This document shows, in pieces, positions 34,807-46,748 of a DNA stretch of 64,000 bases. The notes beneath the pieces are model-generated. The model did no database searches, was not told where the DNA came from, and worked only from the letters and a program-made list of their open reading frames with translations. The translations under genes were made by a program, and so were the position numbers. Location of the stretch: positions 7,540,149 through 7,604,148 of the forward strand of contig NC_084818.1 in NCBI RefSeq assembly GCF_963583255.1, given 5' to 3'. The first letter of the stretch is position 1, and each line of letters starts with the position of its first letter. This stretch comes from Pyrus communis. Taxonomy: Eukaryota; Streptophyta; Magnoliopsida; Rosales; Rosaceae.

Positions 34807-35506
34807 GGTGATATAATAGTCTTCTTTGTTTCATTGTCAAACTTTCCCTTGATCCTCAGCTTCTATGTTTCAGCTATTCAGATGTCATGACGTCACAGAC
34901 TCACAATGCCATAATGATTTTTATTTATTTTTCATTAAAAGCGATAATATTACTGAATTGATGAATAAGCTGCTCTACAGAAATGAGGAATAATTTAAAC
35001 CCGAAACATAGTGCCAACTGTGGTTAACCATTCCATGACCAACTTTCACGTGACCAAAATAAAACTTGGTTGAATATTTCTGAATTCAGTAGCATGTAAT
35101 CACACTGATTAACATAACCAAATCATACTCTAACCGTGTGAACGTAGTCCTTTAAGGTGAACCGCATACATCTTGTGTTTTTATGAGTGGTTCAGTTCAC
35201 CAGTTGCTTATGCATATTCGATTTACCTCTCATCTATTAATCTTCGTTGATCCATTTTTATGCATCAACATATATCCCAGTTTCTGAATGCAAGGAGAAA
35301 AGAATATGGCCACCATTGTATTTTGGGATAGTGGTATATGAGGACCAGAGGCCCAACAAAGAAGAAGAAGCAGCCGCTTAGATATATGAACATGCCTCCA
35401 TTTCAATGCACACGAGCAGACCAAAAAAGCCTTGGTGTGGTTTGCTGAAAGTCAAGCAATAAAGAGCAAACCGTCTCTGAATTTCTTCTATATATTGAAT
35501 GATGAC

Positions 35507-35672
35507 GAGAAATGCTAAGGATATTCTATCAAGAGTAGGACTGTTCATGGACTCTCTATCATGTTTTTGATGCAATGTTATAAAATGTTAGTACGGGAAT
35601 TAACGTCAAACTGTAAGGTGATAGAGAATCCATAAAAAATCTCAGTTTGAGAGAATATCCTTAGCATTTCTC
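35507..35672. mobile_element. MITE, GAGAAATGCTAAG family, copy 2
   Basis: Ends GAGAAATGCTAAGGATATTC and (reverse complement) GAGAAATGCTAAGGATATTC, a near-perfect inverted repeat. Unit A lacks it: there TATATTGAATGAATGATAAA runs straight through at about 29957, while unit B reads ATTGAATGATGAC-element-CTGAATGAATGATG. Confidence 0.85.
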
Positions 35673-36105
35673 CTGAATGAATGATGTACTATTACATTTC
35701 CATTTTACATATCCACGAACGTGATGATGTAATATTCCATTGTACATAACTGGCTCTTACTATTTCAAGAGACTTACAACTGTTATTGGGGAAAAAAACC
35801 TCTTGTATAGAATCAGCACTGACGCAAGCATCGTTTCTTTCACAAGAAGTTAGCATTAGATTAGGTAAAGAACACACATCCACATCCTCAACTCGTATCT
35901 TGTGAGAACTGAGACAACCGTACACAAGAATTTCTCAGACTTTCGGATAATATTTCGTAGAAAAATATGATCTCTCTCATGATTGGTCCTAGTTGAACTA
36001 AAGTTATGCTAGGTTTCCTGTGTCAATGTACCGCATTGCACTCCAATGTTGTCGACAGTCTCTAGCTAGAAACGTGAACCAGATGACCAGTTTAGGAATA
36101 TAAAA

Positions 36106-38166
36106 TATACATAGTCGGTCTTGTGGTGGTCGTTAACTTAACTTAATCACCATTAATTTGATGACGAGAGAGAAGAGACTAGGAAGGATAGTTATAAGCT
36201 AGGAATTAAGGAAGACCAACTCTCCATTATTCAAAGTCTAGTACCTTAATTCCCGGCTGTCCCAACGTCGTTCGAGAATTTTATTTTGGTCCACAGTTCA
36301 AACACTACTAGCACATATTTTTCTTTCGGGTTGAGTTCATCTTAGGGTCAACGATCACTTATGAAACTTCAAGGCCTCTAGCAATTAAGTCAATGTTACT
36401 ATTCCGTGCTATAGATTGTGGGAATTTCTGAAGAGTAGCGTTATCCACATATCCATTTTTATTTCTCACATACCTTTCTCAAATTTCTAGTCGGATTGAA
36501 CGAATTGAAGAAGATTAGTGGCCAAAAATTAGCAAGGGTGTATGAGAGGTAAAAATGAGTGTGTGAATAACACTATCCTTTTTGTATTGTGTTTCTCTTC
36601 TTCATGAGGAAGCATATGTGTAAATTTACATAGTAGGCTATACAAGCTAGGTTATATGATTACAAGAAACCCTAATTTACAGTAAGTTAACTAAGCTCGA
36701 TTGGATTAGACTCACGTAATTAACATTTTGACTCTTACAGTATTCGTTCCTTAATTACTCAAAATCTATTATCATGCATTTCTCTTGTACATTTTTTTTT
36801 AACGTGGAAATTAGATTTAAGCGCTCAAAATATACATTTTATGAGTCAAGTACAACTGTACAATCATCTTTATATGTTCACAATTTGATGCATTTTTATT
36901 TTAAGGGTCCCTTTCGTTGATACTTTGTAGTTTGAGCCCAGGCCCTTAAGGTCAGGCTCAAAAAACCATTTTCATACGCTTTACATCCAATCGTTCCAAA
37001 TAACGCTTTTTATAATATATAAAGTCTTGTTTTCAGTCCAACCTTCATGAATCATGGTAACTTCCGTCTACCTTCTTTCTCACTTCCCTTTGTCGTGACT
37101 GATGAGACTGAAAGATTGAGACACTACGTACGGCCAATGTTTACTTGCCAGAACACACTGCTAATTAAGAACTTTACGTTGAAGGAACAAGGGACTTGGT
37201 GGGGTGGGATGTGTTGAAGTAGTCGTTGGATGACGGGCACCCCAATTTGATGACCGACTATTGGCTTGCCTTGTGCCTCGAGTCGCCAAAGATCAAGATC
37301 AATATTATGACATAGAGTCACCAATTTAATAGAAAAAAACTTGGTGGTGGAAGAATTTGGGAGCAGAACAGTGACTATGCATACAAGAGAGAATCTAACC
37401 TAAAAACTTGTTAAAGAATATTTAATTGACCCAGAGTCTTCTCTGTGATTGTCCCATGTATTAATAGGGATTAATATAATCCTATATAATTTAGAAAATT
37501 TCACACACGTCAATACAAGGAATTATATTCAACATGCCATCAATCGTCTAGGTTTTCTCTTAGCTGTTTTTATTTTCTTCTCTTCCTGTCAAATACAACT
37601 TTGGAGTAATAACATTAGATCTTAGTAATAGTGATTTCTATGATTAATAAGGTGTTTTTGTATTTCTGTACGATTTACAGACAAAAATAAATAACTTACA
37701 TGTAAAAACTCAAGCTTACCTTCTTCTTTTTTCAAACAAGGGATATTCTACCTCTAGACTACAGAAAAAGGATTTGAACTAGATTAATATCGAAAGCACA
37801 TATGCTCTAACCAATTTGTTTACAACCACAATCTAGAGAACCTTAATATAAAAAAAAAATCTAGAGGGTCAATCATGTTTATGGGTCCTGGTAGGTCCCA
37901 TCTACTTTTTTGGTCAAACATGTGGTAAAATAATTTGGGCCCAGAAGCCCAATTAATCACCAACCAACCACAACCATAACTAAGCCACCAGGCCCAAATA
38001 ACAAGAAGCAAAGCCCATGACCTGTAACTCCAACCCCAAAAGCCACGAGCGGTCCAGCACTATAGACAGTAGCGCGTTTCCCTTCGGCCGAAGCAGCAGC
38101 AACAAGAGGGGGCATCTGATCGTCTGATTCCGCATTTGTTTGGCCAGCGAGAAAGCGAGAGAGAAA
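36106..38166. other. Intergenic DNA upstream of the ATP synthase d gene
   Basis: No gene recognised. A MITE lies at 36438-36574. The frame on the minus strand at 37124-37324 (LDLWRLEAQGKPIVGHQIGV) is protein-like in composition but I cannot name it. From about 38020 the sequence becomes GC-richer and is probably the promoter and 5' UTR of the next gene. Confidence 0.5.
36438..36574. mobile_element. MITE, GTGTTATCCACACACC family, copy 2
   Basis: Left end GCGTTATCCACATATCC and right end GTGTGTGAATAACACT are inverted. The core GTCGGATTGAACGAATTGAA and GAAGATTAGTGGCC match copies at 1511 and 62634. Confidence 0.7.
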
Positions 38167-39717
38167 ATGAGCGGCGCCGGGAAGAAAGTGGCCGATGTGG
38201 CTTTCAAGGCCTCGAGGAAGATCGACTGGGAGGGCATGGCCAAGCTCCTCGTCTCCGATGAGGCTCGCAAAGAATTCGCCTCTCTTCGTCGCGCCTTCGA
38301 CGAGGTCAACACTACCCTCCAGACCAAGTTCAGTCAGGTCCCTACGAACCCATCTCTCAATCGCTTACATTTTTTTTAGATCTCTGCGATTTCTAGCTGT
38401 TTTTTTTTTTTTTTTTTCCCTTCATTTCTAAGTTTATTCATCTGGATTGTACTTCGTTAAATTAGGGATTTTTGTTTGTTTTCCCTGTGTTATTTGGTTG
38501 ATTTGTAAAATGGGTCGGTTCGGTTTTGTCAAATTTCATTACTTTTACGCTGAGTACTGATTTGGATTATTGGTGTAAGCCTTTTAAGCTGTTAAATTTG
38601 ATTTGAATCGATGGCCTCGGGTAATTTGGATTGGAAATTTTGTGTATAACACCTAGTTATATGGGAAATTGCGGCGAAGTGGAAGTTATGTATGGATTTT
38701 TACACAATTGTGTTATTTTGAAGATTTCTATTGCATCTATGGTTGCATTAATTTCACTTGTTGACATTACTGTAATGATTTTCATTCAATTTTCTGATTA
38801 CCAATTTTCATTTGTATGCAGGAGCCTGAACCCATAGACTGGGAGTACTACAGGAAAGGAATTGGGTCTCGCTTGGTGGATATGTACAAAGAGGCTTATG
38901 ACAGTATGTTTTCTGACTTGATTAATGAATGCATCCCACTAGTATAATGCGTCCATGAATCTGTCATGTATTACACTAGTTGCGGTTGCACTTATATACT
39001 GATTACGTAGGTCTGTTGTTGTGGGAGTTTTTCGTCTTGTATCATGCGAGTATTCTGCTTTGAGCTGAAAACTTGGTCTTTGGTATCTGATAACGATGTG
39101 GTTGTCTTGCAGTCTTTTGTGAAATACTTGCGCCTAATAATAGGATGCTTTATTGCTATTGTTGAAATTAAGTTTTTTTGTTCTCTGACACTTTACTTGC
39201 TACGAACTTCCTTAATGTTTATGATTGGTTAACAATAGATCAGAAACCCTTCCTTGCTGAGACGAGCCTTATCAAACTTTTGTAGTTAACTGAGTTGATA
39301 AGAATGGTGTGTTGTATCCACCCACCTCCTAAAAGAGTCTTAGTTAAGCTATTTTGACTAATAAAAGCAAGTCATTGAGTTTAATGACCTGTACAGAACT
39401 GAAGGTCTCATCTTGATTTATAGAAGTCTTATGGGAAAGTAACTTTTAGCTAGTGATGTAACATTGCAATTAACTGCGTTTTGGACTCTTGGTTGTGTTT
39501 TTCTCCTAGCAATTTTAGAAAAACAATTGGTCATCTGATGGATGCGTGTTCTAGAGAGAGAGAGAGAGAGCCTTATTAAGTTTTCTTACTTTATCATGTC
39601 TTGTGTATCTTTTCTTTCTCTAAAAACAAAACAACGAAATTGTTGCAGGCGTTGAAATCCCCAAGTACGTAGACACAGTCACTCCTCAGTACAAGCCTAA
39701 ATTTGATCAATTGGTTA

Positions 39718-39782
<65 letters not shown>

Positions 39783-40134
39783 GTCTCTCTCTAACTCTCT
39801 TCATCTATCCTTCATTTTTAACTTTATGGGTGCTTTATATTTTGTTGTGGGGTACAGTTGGTGGAACTAAAAGAAGCAGAGGAAAAGTCTTTGAAGGAGT
39901 CTGAGCGTTTGGAGAAGGAGATAGTTGAAGTGCAAGAGTTGAAGGTATTGGATAGAAATAGTCCTGTGCTAACCTCGTGCTTGTAGAATGTATGATTTCT
40001 CACTGCATTTTTTTTTTTTTTTTTGTCAACAGAAAAAGATAAGCACCATGACTGCAGATGAGTACTTTGAGAAGCATCCAGAGCTGAAGAAGAAATTCGA
40101 CGATGAAATCCGAAATGACTACTGGGGCTATTGA
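38167..40134 (+). CDS. ATPQ: Mitochondrial ATP synthase subunit d
   Basis: Five exons, 38167-38337, 38822-38903, 39649-39713, 39858-39944 and 40033-40134, all GT-AG, give 168 aa, the same length as Arabidopsis ATPQ as I recall it. Conserved stretches include KKVADVAFKASRKIDWEGMA at the start, PEPIDWEYYRKGIGSRLVD, VDTVTPQYKPKFDQL, and the C-terminal DEYFEKHPELKKKFDDEIRN ending DYWGY. Subunit d belongs to the peripheral stalk of the F1Fo ATP synthase on the matrix face of the inner membrane, linking F1 to the membrane part. The central third is a charged coiled coil (LKEAEEKSLKESERLEKEIV). There is no clear cleavable presequence, as is normal for this subunit. The ATG at 38167 gives the conserved N terminus; the open frame extends upstream without another ATG. 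It is convergent with the carrier gene that ends at 41260. Confidence 0.95.
39719..39778. repeat. (CT)n microsatellite at the 5' end of an intron
   Basis: About 29 CT units begin 5 bp after the GT donor of ATP synthase d intron 3. A shorter (GA)n run lies in intron 2 near 39555. Likely length-polymorphic. Confidence 0.95.
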
Positions 40135-41259
40135 TGACATCCAAAGTTTCAATGTTAGGCAATATTTCTGGAACGCGTCGCGTCATATTTACCCCCTTTT
40201 TGTTTAATAATAAGGATAACCAAATTGAGTTTCTTTGTAATCTGGTTCCTTTCAGTTTGACGAATTTGAGCTTCAACAGCACCCCTTCAAGAGGGCGTGT
40301 TCCCCAGTAGGCAAATCCGTCTCGTTACATTTACATAACGGCAGTATCCGGATTGTGGAATGCTTCTGTTGTATCCAGAGTTGTGTTATGGATTCAATGT
40401 TTCCCCAATTACAAATGAGTCGAATATAGTTTTCGTCGATTTCTTTGTATTCCATCGGATTTGTAAGGGGAGGCTCTTGTAGGGCCTGATTCCGGTTCAA
40501 TTTTATGCCTGAAACCTTCAAGCTCTCTCCGTGCCTATAATCGCGTGAAGACGTGACAATATAGGTTCAGCCGTACTGCTTTTCTCAAGAGGAGATTCAA
40601 ACTTGGGGAACCCAACAGTCTGCTCAGGGTTCCAAACTCAAAGGTGGCAACTTACTGTTACATTTGACGTTAGTAATCCTTTGCATTGTCGCCTAGGCCA
40701 CGCATCAATGTATAGTATACATTCCCCTTAGCCCGGGGTTTGCTCCTGGGCATACAAATGTATAATATACGTTGCATTGTATGCAGTGCATATCCACAGC
40801 AATGTACGTCATACATTGATGTAATTTTGAATTTTCGACCTTGCTCGTCCGTACAAAAGGAAACAGATAGAGCAATAAAAGAAAACCATCATTTATGGAA
40901 GACGGCATGTACATTTAGACGTTCTGGTTAAATGTAAAATCAAAGAGAGAAGGAAGGTACTAACTGCAGAGATCGTACAAAACTGTGAATAATCCATTAA
41001 GTACAGAATAACGTCAACTGTACTTTCACGGTCATCGCCGGAAGACCAGAAAAGTTCAAAAGACAACCTGAGGAATTACAATTTCTGACCCCAAAAACGG
41101 AAAGGTAGGTATGTCGACTGATGGAAATTTCAAGCAAATGCTGCTCGTAAATTCGGAAAGAAAGTCAAAATTTTCCGGCAGCATATAATTGCTTTAATTT
41201 CAAATGACTGGGAGATGAATCGGTTGATAGTAATCTCATTACTTCAAAGAAAAAAGCGC
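40135..41259. other. Convergent intergenic space between ATPQ and the carrier gene
   Basis: Holds the 3' UTRs of two converging genes. Around 40700-40825 there are several inverted GTATAATATAC/TACATTG-type strings that could form a hairpin. No gene recognised. Confidence 0.55.
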
Positions 41260-44200
41260 TTATCCGCTACCGACCACCTTCTTTTGTTGGAGCTGCTCGC
41301 TGTTTATCTCCTCGTTTTTGTCCATCGCCTTCCTAGCAAGCTCATAGCCAGCAAAGTTCATGGCACCCAACGGAGCAATCCAAAAGAACCTTGGTAGCGC
41401 TCCTTTGAATAAGCCAAGCGGTCCCTCGTGGCGTAGTATAGAGATGGCCACTATTGACATTGATACAGGTCGACCCTGTGGAGCGGTCATCATTCTTGTT
41501 TTCATCACATCAAAGGGAGTGGTGACAACGGCTGCTAACCCGCCAGATAAAGCCCCAACTGCAATTGTTTCCCAAGGTTCCAGATCCCGCCCCAAAAATT
41601 GCTGGGCAGCCTGAAACAGCAAAACAGTCAACTAATGAACAAATCCAGCAATATATTACATTATTTACACTCAAAACAAAGTGAGCTTATTAAAATAAAG
41701 AATTTCTTGTTGATATGAAGAACACGATTTCGCAGTGGAACAACACTTTAGAAGACCAAAACCCGGAACTCATGGCATCAATGCACAGCTGTTAGCTATC
41801 GTCGTTGCCCAAAATGCCATGGTAACTCATATTTGGGCATCAGTTGTGTCACTGTCAAGTCACATTACATTTCACAATCTTCCTTTTCCAGTTATACTAG
41901 GTAGTTGAATAAAAAAGATGAGCATATTATAGCCAAACTTTGCCTTCTCCCAAAATGAATTTTGAAACTTTTTTATTCGTATATTAGGGATGCGACTTAG
42001 GCAATTTGAGTAGCAGGCTTCATGGCAAGGTTAAACAACCCTGATCTTAGAATATGAGAGCGAGATACATTTTGTGGCTAGAAAGGAAGGTTGCTTATGA
42101 AAATACTGTACCTTTTTCGATTCAGCATACAGCCCCATGCCAGCGACATAAAATGGAACTTCACGGCAAAGAGTGGCACCAGTCCCACGAAAGAAACCCT
42201 TAAGACCATCTTGGTTCCAAGTGCCCACAAGAGCCTCCCCGACATTGTCAAAAAGGCCAGCCTGACACCGCTGCTTTAACACCTCACAAGGAATTCGCAC
42301 TGCTGTTCCCAAAAATGTGCTACAGAATGATGCTAGAGATTGAACCTGTTGAGATGCCGGAAAAGAGATTTTATCAAGTTTCAAAACAGCATTAACAGAA
42401 AAAGAGTCACTCATGACAGAGACAGACCCACTACCACCCACCTCAAATTCATATTTCCCTTCTTTCAACTACAGTCTACAACACACTTCAAATTCAATTG
42501 TTTTGGTTGGGCATAGGCTGCATATCATATGCCCGTAAGGGGGAATGAAGAGGGAGGTGGGGGGGAGCAAGCCAGCAGCAGCATGAGAACCATTTTCAAA
42601 GGGTACTAAGGTTTGGATAAGGATGGGGAAACTACCGGTTGAAGCTGCTCTAACAGAGCCATACTTATTACATTTTTTTACTTTGGGTAGCGAACATCAT
42701 ACTATCTGATATAGTTGTATCCATACAAAGAAGAAAAAATGTAAAAAGACATAATACTTAACTTTTCTCAGACTACAAAGTAGGATAGTTAATTACTTTT
42801 TTAAGAAGCCGTTCTTACTTAAGATGGAAAAGCAATAATATTAAGTAGATGAAGCCTTCTTGAGAATTGTGGAGATGTACAAATAAACTATAATTTGATA
42901 TCATTAGTACGAATGGAAAAAAATGAACAGACAAAATGAACTTGCATTCGTTTAAATAGATATTAATGTCTTTTCAGAGGCATGATGGAAGTATGATGCT
43001 AGTACCCAAAGGGAGAGAGGTAAAAAAAAAAAAAAAAAAAAAAACATAAGATTAGAATAACAATCATTACCTGTATATCTGGGAGCGTAGGAGAAACATT
43101 TATCAACACAAGTTTACTTGCCTCAAAAATCCCAGTTCGCAGGCCATGACTGTAATGTGACAATAAAAAATCAGCCAGAAAGTGGAGAATTACACAAAGT
43201 TTAGCTAAAATAGCTGATTCATCATGATACTGTTATGGTTGGGAAGGGGGCAAAAAAAAAAAAAAAACCTTGAAAACTGTCCAAGAATTGCAGGAATTGA
43301 GCCCCTGTATAATCCCCGCACTCCAATCTGCGGAAGCTTTGAAATAATTTCGGGGAACGATAATGTTGATGCTTGTACTCGAGTCTGCCAAACATAAAGA
43401 AATGATGCATTTTAGGATAGAAGACCAAAGAGAAGCATCACCAATTACAGAAATTTTTAACTCCGAGTACATGAGCACAAGTTCCTAGGACAAAGAATTT
43501 GCCTTAATTGTATCAACTGGGTGCATTAAAGAAGTAGATAGAGCACAAGCAAGGCCCCCTGCCAATGCAGATCTTAGTACGCTTCCAGCAGGTATTTCCA
43601 CTGGTGGTGCAACAGCAACAACGGTTGCAGCTTCAAACCAGATACTCCTGTATGTATTTTGAAGGAAGTTACTGTCAGCTAGGAGTATCCCATTAACTTG
43701 TGTACACTAGGCACTAGCTAACTGGTAATTTCTTAAATATATACACATGGATATTATTTCTGAATTTCAATTAATTCTGCTTTACTCCTAATTCATTGAA
43801 AAGTTCATTCTCCACATAAATGTATCAATTACCAATAATGGAACAGTTGCCATTTCAGAACCAGAAAAGGCAGAACGAACCATGGAACGTTTTCAACAGA
43901 AAAACCAGTCTGACATCAGCTGAACTTAAAAAGGAAACTAATTGAATGAGAAATACATCTTACCGAGGATCATCTTGAAGTCGATCAGAAGGGAGTAAGA
44001 GCATAAAATTCCTAAAATGTCCATATGAAATAGATCCTTCTGTATCAGCATTGAGAAATCGCATCATAGCAACAGCATTATCTTCATTAGCTGGAAGTCC
44101 TGCATTTTTAAGTGAGGCCAATACTTCGCTTTTCTGCAGTGTTCCAGACTTGCTCAGGCATAGAGAGGTATATGCTCGCAGAATGGTTGGTTCCTTCTGC

Positions 44201-46748
44201 TCCATGAAGGATAAAAACTGTTTCCAACCAAATGATTTTGAAAATATGTGACTTCTAGTACGACACATAAACTCATGAGCATATCTCCGTGGCAATTTTC
44301 TCTTTCGTATTGCAATTTCGAGATCTTCCAGAGTGACTTGCCCATCACTGTCTCTATCCAGTTCTTCAAAGAATCTCCTTCCTAGACACATTCATGGTGT
44401 AAAATGTGTTAATTAAAGAATTTACATGCAAAAGAATGTATTCGATGAGGCAAAACAAACAAATTATTTAGGAGCTCATCACTACCATGAATTATAGCAA
44501 TTAGGTAAAGATGAGTGATAATTACTTTATCTCTCACTCAAAGGTGCCAATGGAAGTTTATGGACGCTATGCTCTTTGTGTCACTTGAAAAGTGTAAGCA
44601 TTTTGTTGGCATTCTCAGAAGTTCAGACAAATATTAACACATCCTTAATTATCATACCATATATCTGGATCCATCAATGCTCTACGTACCTTCATGATAG
44701 TTGATGCCCTGACAATTATTCCTAAGTAAGATATTGGATGGACAGGTTGTGATGGCCTTCACTTATGGAGCTTGTATCATGTGAAAATATATTTTGTCCC
44801 ATGCAAAGCTCATATGAATTCGACAAAGTTGAAAATAGACTTCTCTTAGATTTGTATCAGGCAGGTTTCTTACTACCTTATTTTCTTTTATGACTAGCAA
44901 TGCATTGACAAGATCATCCTCAGACAAATTATCTTAAACTTACAAGTCTCCTCCACTAATTATAACATGGTAGGCAGTAGAGGATTTTTTTTTTTTTTTT
45001 TTTTTTTTTTGTGTGTTTAGAGCTAATAGAAAGGGAACATCGCTGATAAACATATTGCAGAACAGGCACAGTGATTAAAGATCGTATTTGAAATCCAGCA
45101 ACATCTTGAATCAATCAATTTGTAACTTTAAAACACGTCTTCTCACTAAAGAAACTGTGTCAAAGAATCTTATAGCTAAATTTTTCACAGAACACCAATA
45201 CAGAAACACACATGCTTATTTACTATGAGTGGAAAATAAATAAATTCTTAGACGGGATTCAGTAAGAAACGGCCTGACTAAGAGATTATTTATGCATGTA
45301 ATACACAACAGGGAAATATCTTCTTTTGTTTACCAATAAATCCTAGCCAATGGCAAGTTCAGCTGATCCGGTGCATCAGATGCATCAGTTACATAGAGAA
45401 AAGTAGGGTGCAAGTGGTCAGTGGACAAAATAAAGGCTCCTTCGATAATAAGGACAGATTCGGAAATGAACAAGTTAACATCTTCGTATAGCTTGTATAT
45501 TACAAATTCAATTCAGAAAAAGACAAAAACAAGCATTAATTTCTAGGCAAAACAAAATTCATTTCCACAATCAGCATTAAGTCCCAAAGTTACCAAAGAC
45601 AGTGTACCTTCAGACTCTGTGTATCTAAAGAAATCTTGGACGGAGAATAGCTTCTTCTTGTCAGGATAGTCTTTGGAAGGTCTCCCCAGCTGAGGCACAA
45701 GTTCAATTAGTTCGGCCAATGAAACAGTGGATAACGTGGATCTCAAACGCTCTACATTTGATAGTGGAATACTAAGTAAATCACTAGCAAGCTTCTGTGG
45801 TGAATTGCCAGCTGATTCTGCCCGGTTACTTGCAGTAACATCCTCATCACCCTCTTCATTAACTGAAGAGGATACTCCAACAACGCCTGATGGCACTCCT
45901 CCAACTCTAGCAAACTTCAAGTTTCCCCACAACCCATTTACATCTGCTTTTTGACCTTCAAACAAACCAGTGATCACCCTGAAATGATCATTTTGAGAGG
46001 AAGAAGGCGGCTCTCTGGAAGTGTCACAAATATTACAATCACTCTCTTGAACACCCTGATCAAACCTCAGAAGATTCTGGGTAAGTTGATCAAAAACAAA
46101 ACCAATAAGGCATTCTAGTGATACATGTTTTCCTTCTTTATGTGACATGGCTTCATTCTGAATCATTTTAACACTCTGTTCCTTAGACTCCCTCTGTTTC
46201 AAGTCACCCGAAACCTTTGGCTTTTTACAAGAACACACTTTATCGTCGTTGCTCATTTTCTGGAGCCGCTTCTTACCCAATTTGAACGGACCTGGAAATG
46301 CCTGAACAAAACTATTAACTAACACAGACCAAGTGACGGCAAACTGCATGCAGTTCACACAAGACCCATCCTCCTTGTCACAATCCTTCTCTCTCAACCC
46401 ACTATCCGACACCTCAGGTCGATTTCCATTCCCCGAATTGGGCGAAAACTTCCCAAATAACGCTTTTATCGGAACCTTAACCAACATTCCCTTCTTTCTC
46501 TCGTCACCAACTGCGACACACTCACCAGCCTTCTTCTTTCCCCCAAAGATCTTAACTTTACCATTGTTATCACCACCACTGAATTGAGTAATAAATTCAG
46601 CAGCGTTTACCTTATTCTTATGCCCTGCCCAGCTACACTCGAAGTCCTTGGCCGCTTTTCGAATGCCCAATTCGAGCGGCGAAAGCCTTTCCTTAACCAG
46701 CTGAATCGAATTGAAAAACGATTCAATTGGGTCACTCGCAGACAACAT
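41260..46748 (-). CDS. SAMTL: EF-hand mitochondrial carrier protein, SAMTL-like
   Basis: Seven exons on the minus strand: 46748-45608, 44381-43964, 43647-43503, 43384-43269, 43149-43071, 42345-42112 and 41610-41260; 827 aa. All introns are GT-AG except intron 3, which starts with GC. A long plant-specific N-terminal region (1-380, all exon 1) comes first. Next is an EF-hand loop D389-R-D391-S-D393-G-...-D400 and a weaker one (LNADTEGSISYGHF). From about 520 follows a six-helix mitochondrial carrier domain with three signature motifs: PVDTIK (563-568), PCEVLK (652-657) and PFDVMK (743-748). Sequence and length resemble Arabidopsis At2g35800 (S-adenosylmethionine transporter-like). The family moves solutes across organelle inner membranes. 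The substrate is not proven here, and calcium control through the EF-hand is an inference. Confidence 0.92.

Larger units (their letters stand above)
30296..36105. repeat. Segmental duplication, unit B (LBD copy 2)
   Basis: Collinear copy of 26890-30295. It is about 2.4 kb longer, mainly because 31110-33290 upstream of the gene has no match in unit A. It also carries two MITEs (30847, 35507) that are absent from unit A. The ends share GTTGTCGACAGTC...TAGCTA...TTTAGGAATATAAA with unit A. Confidence 0.9.

Noticed and set aside
37124..37324. Minus-strand frame with LDLWRLEAQGKPIVGHQIGV
   Set aside because: Protein-like composition but no family recognised, no start or splice context and only 66 codons; not called a gene.
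40700..40825. Possible hairpin or microRNA precursor with GTATAATATAC repeats
   Set aside because: Pairing is short and broken; no clear single stem of the length expected for a plant microRNA precursor.
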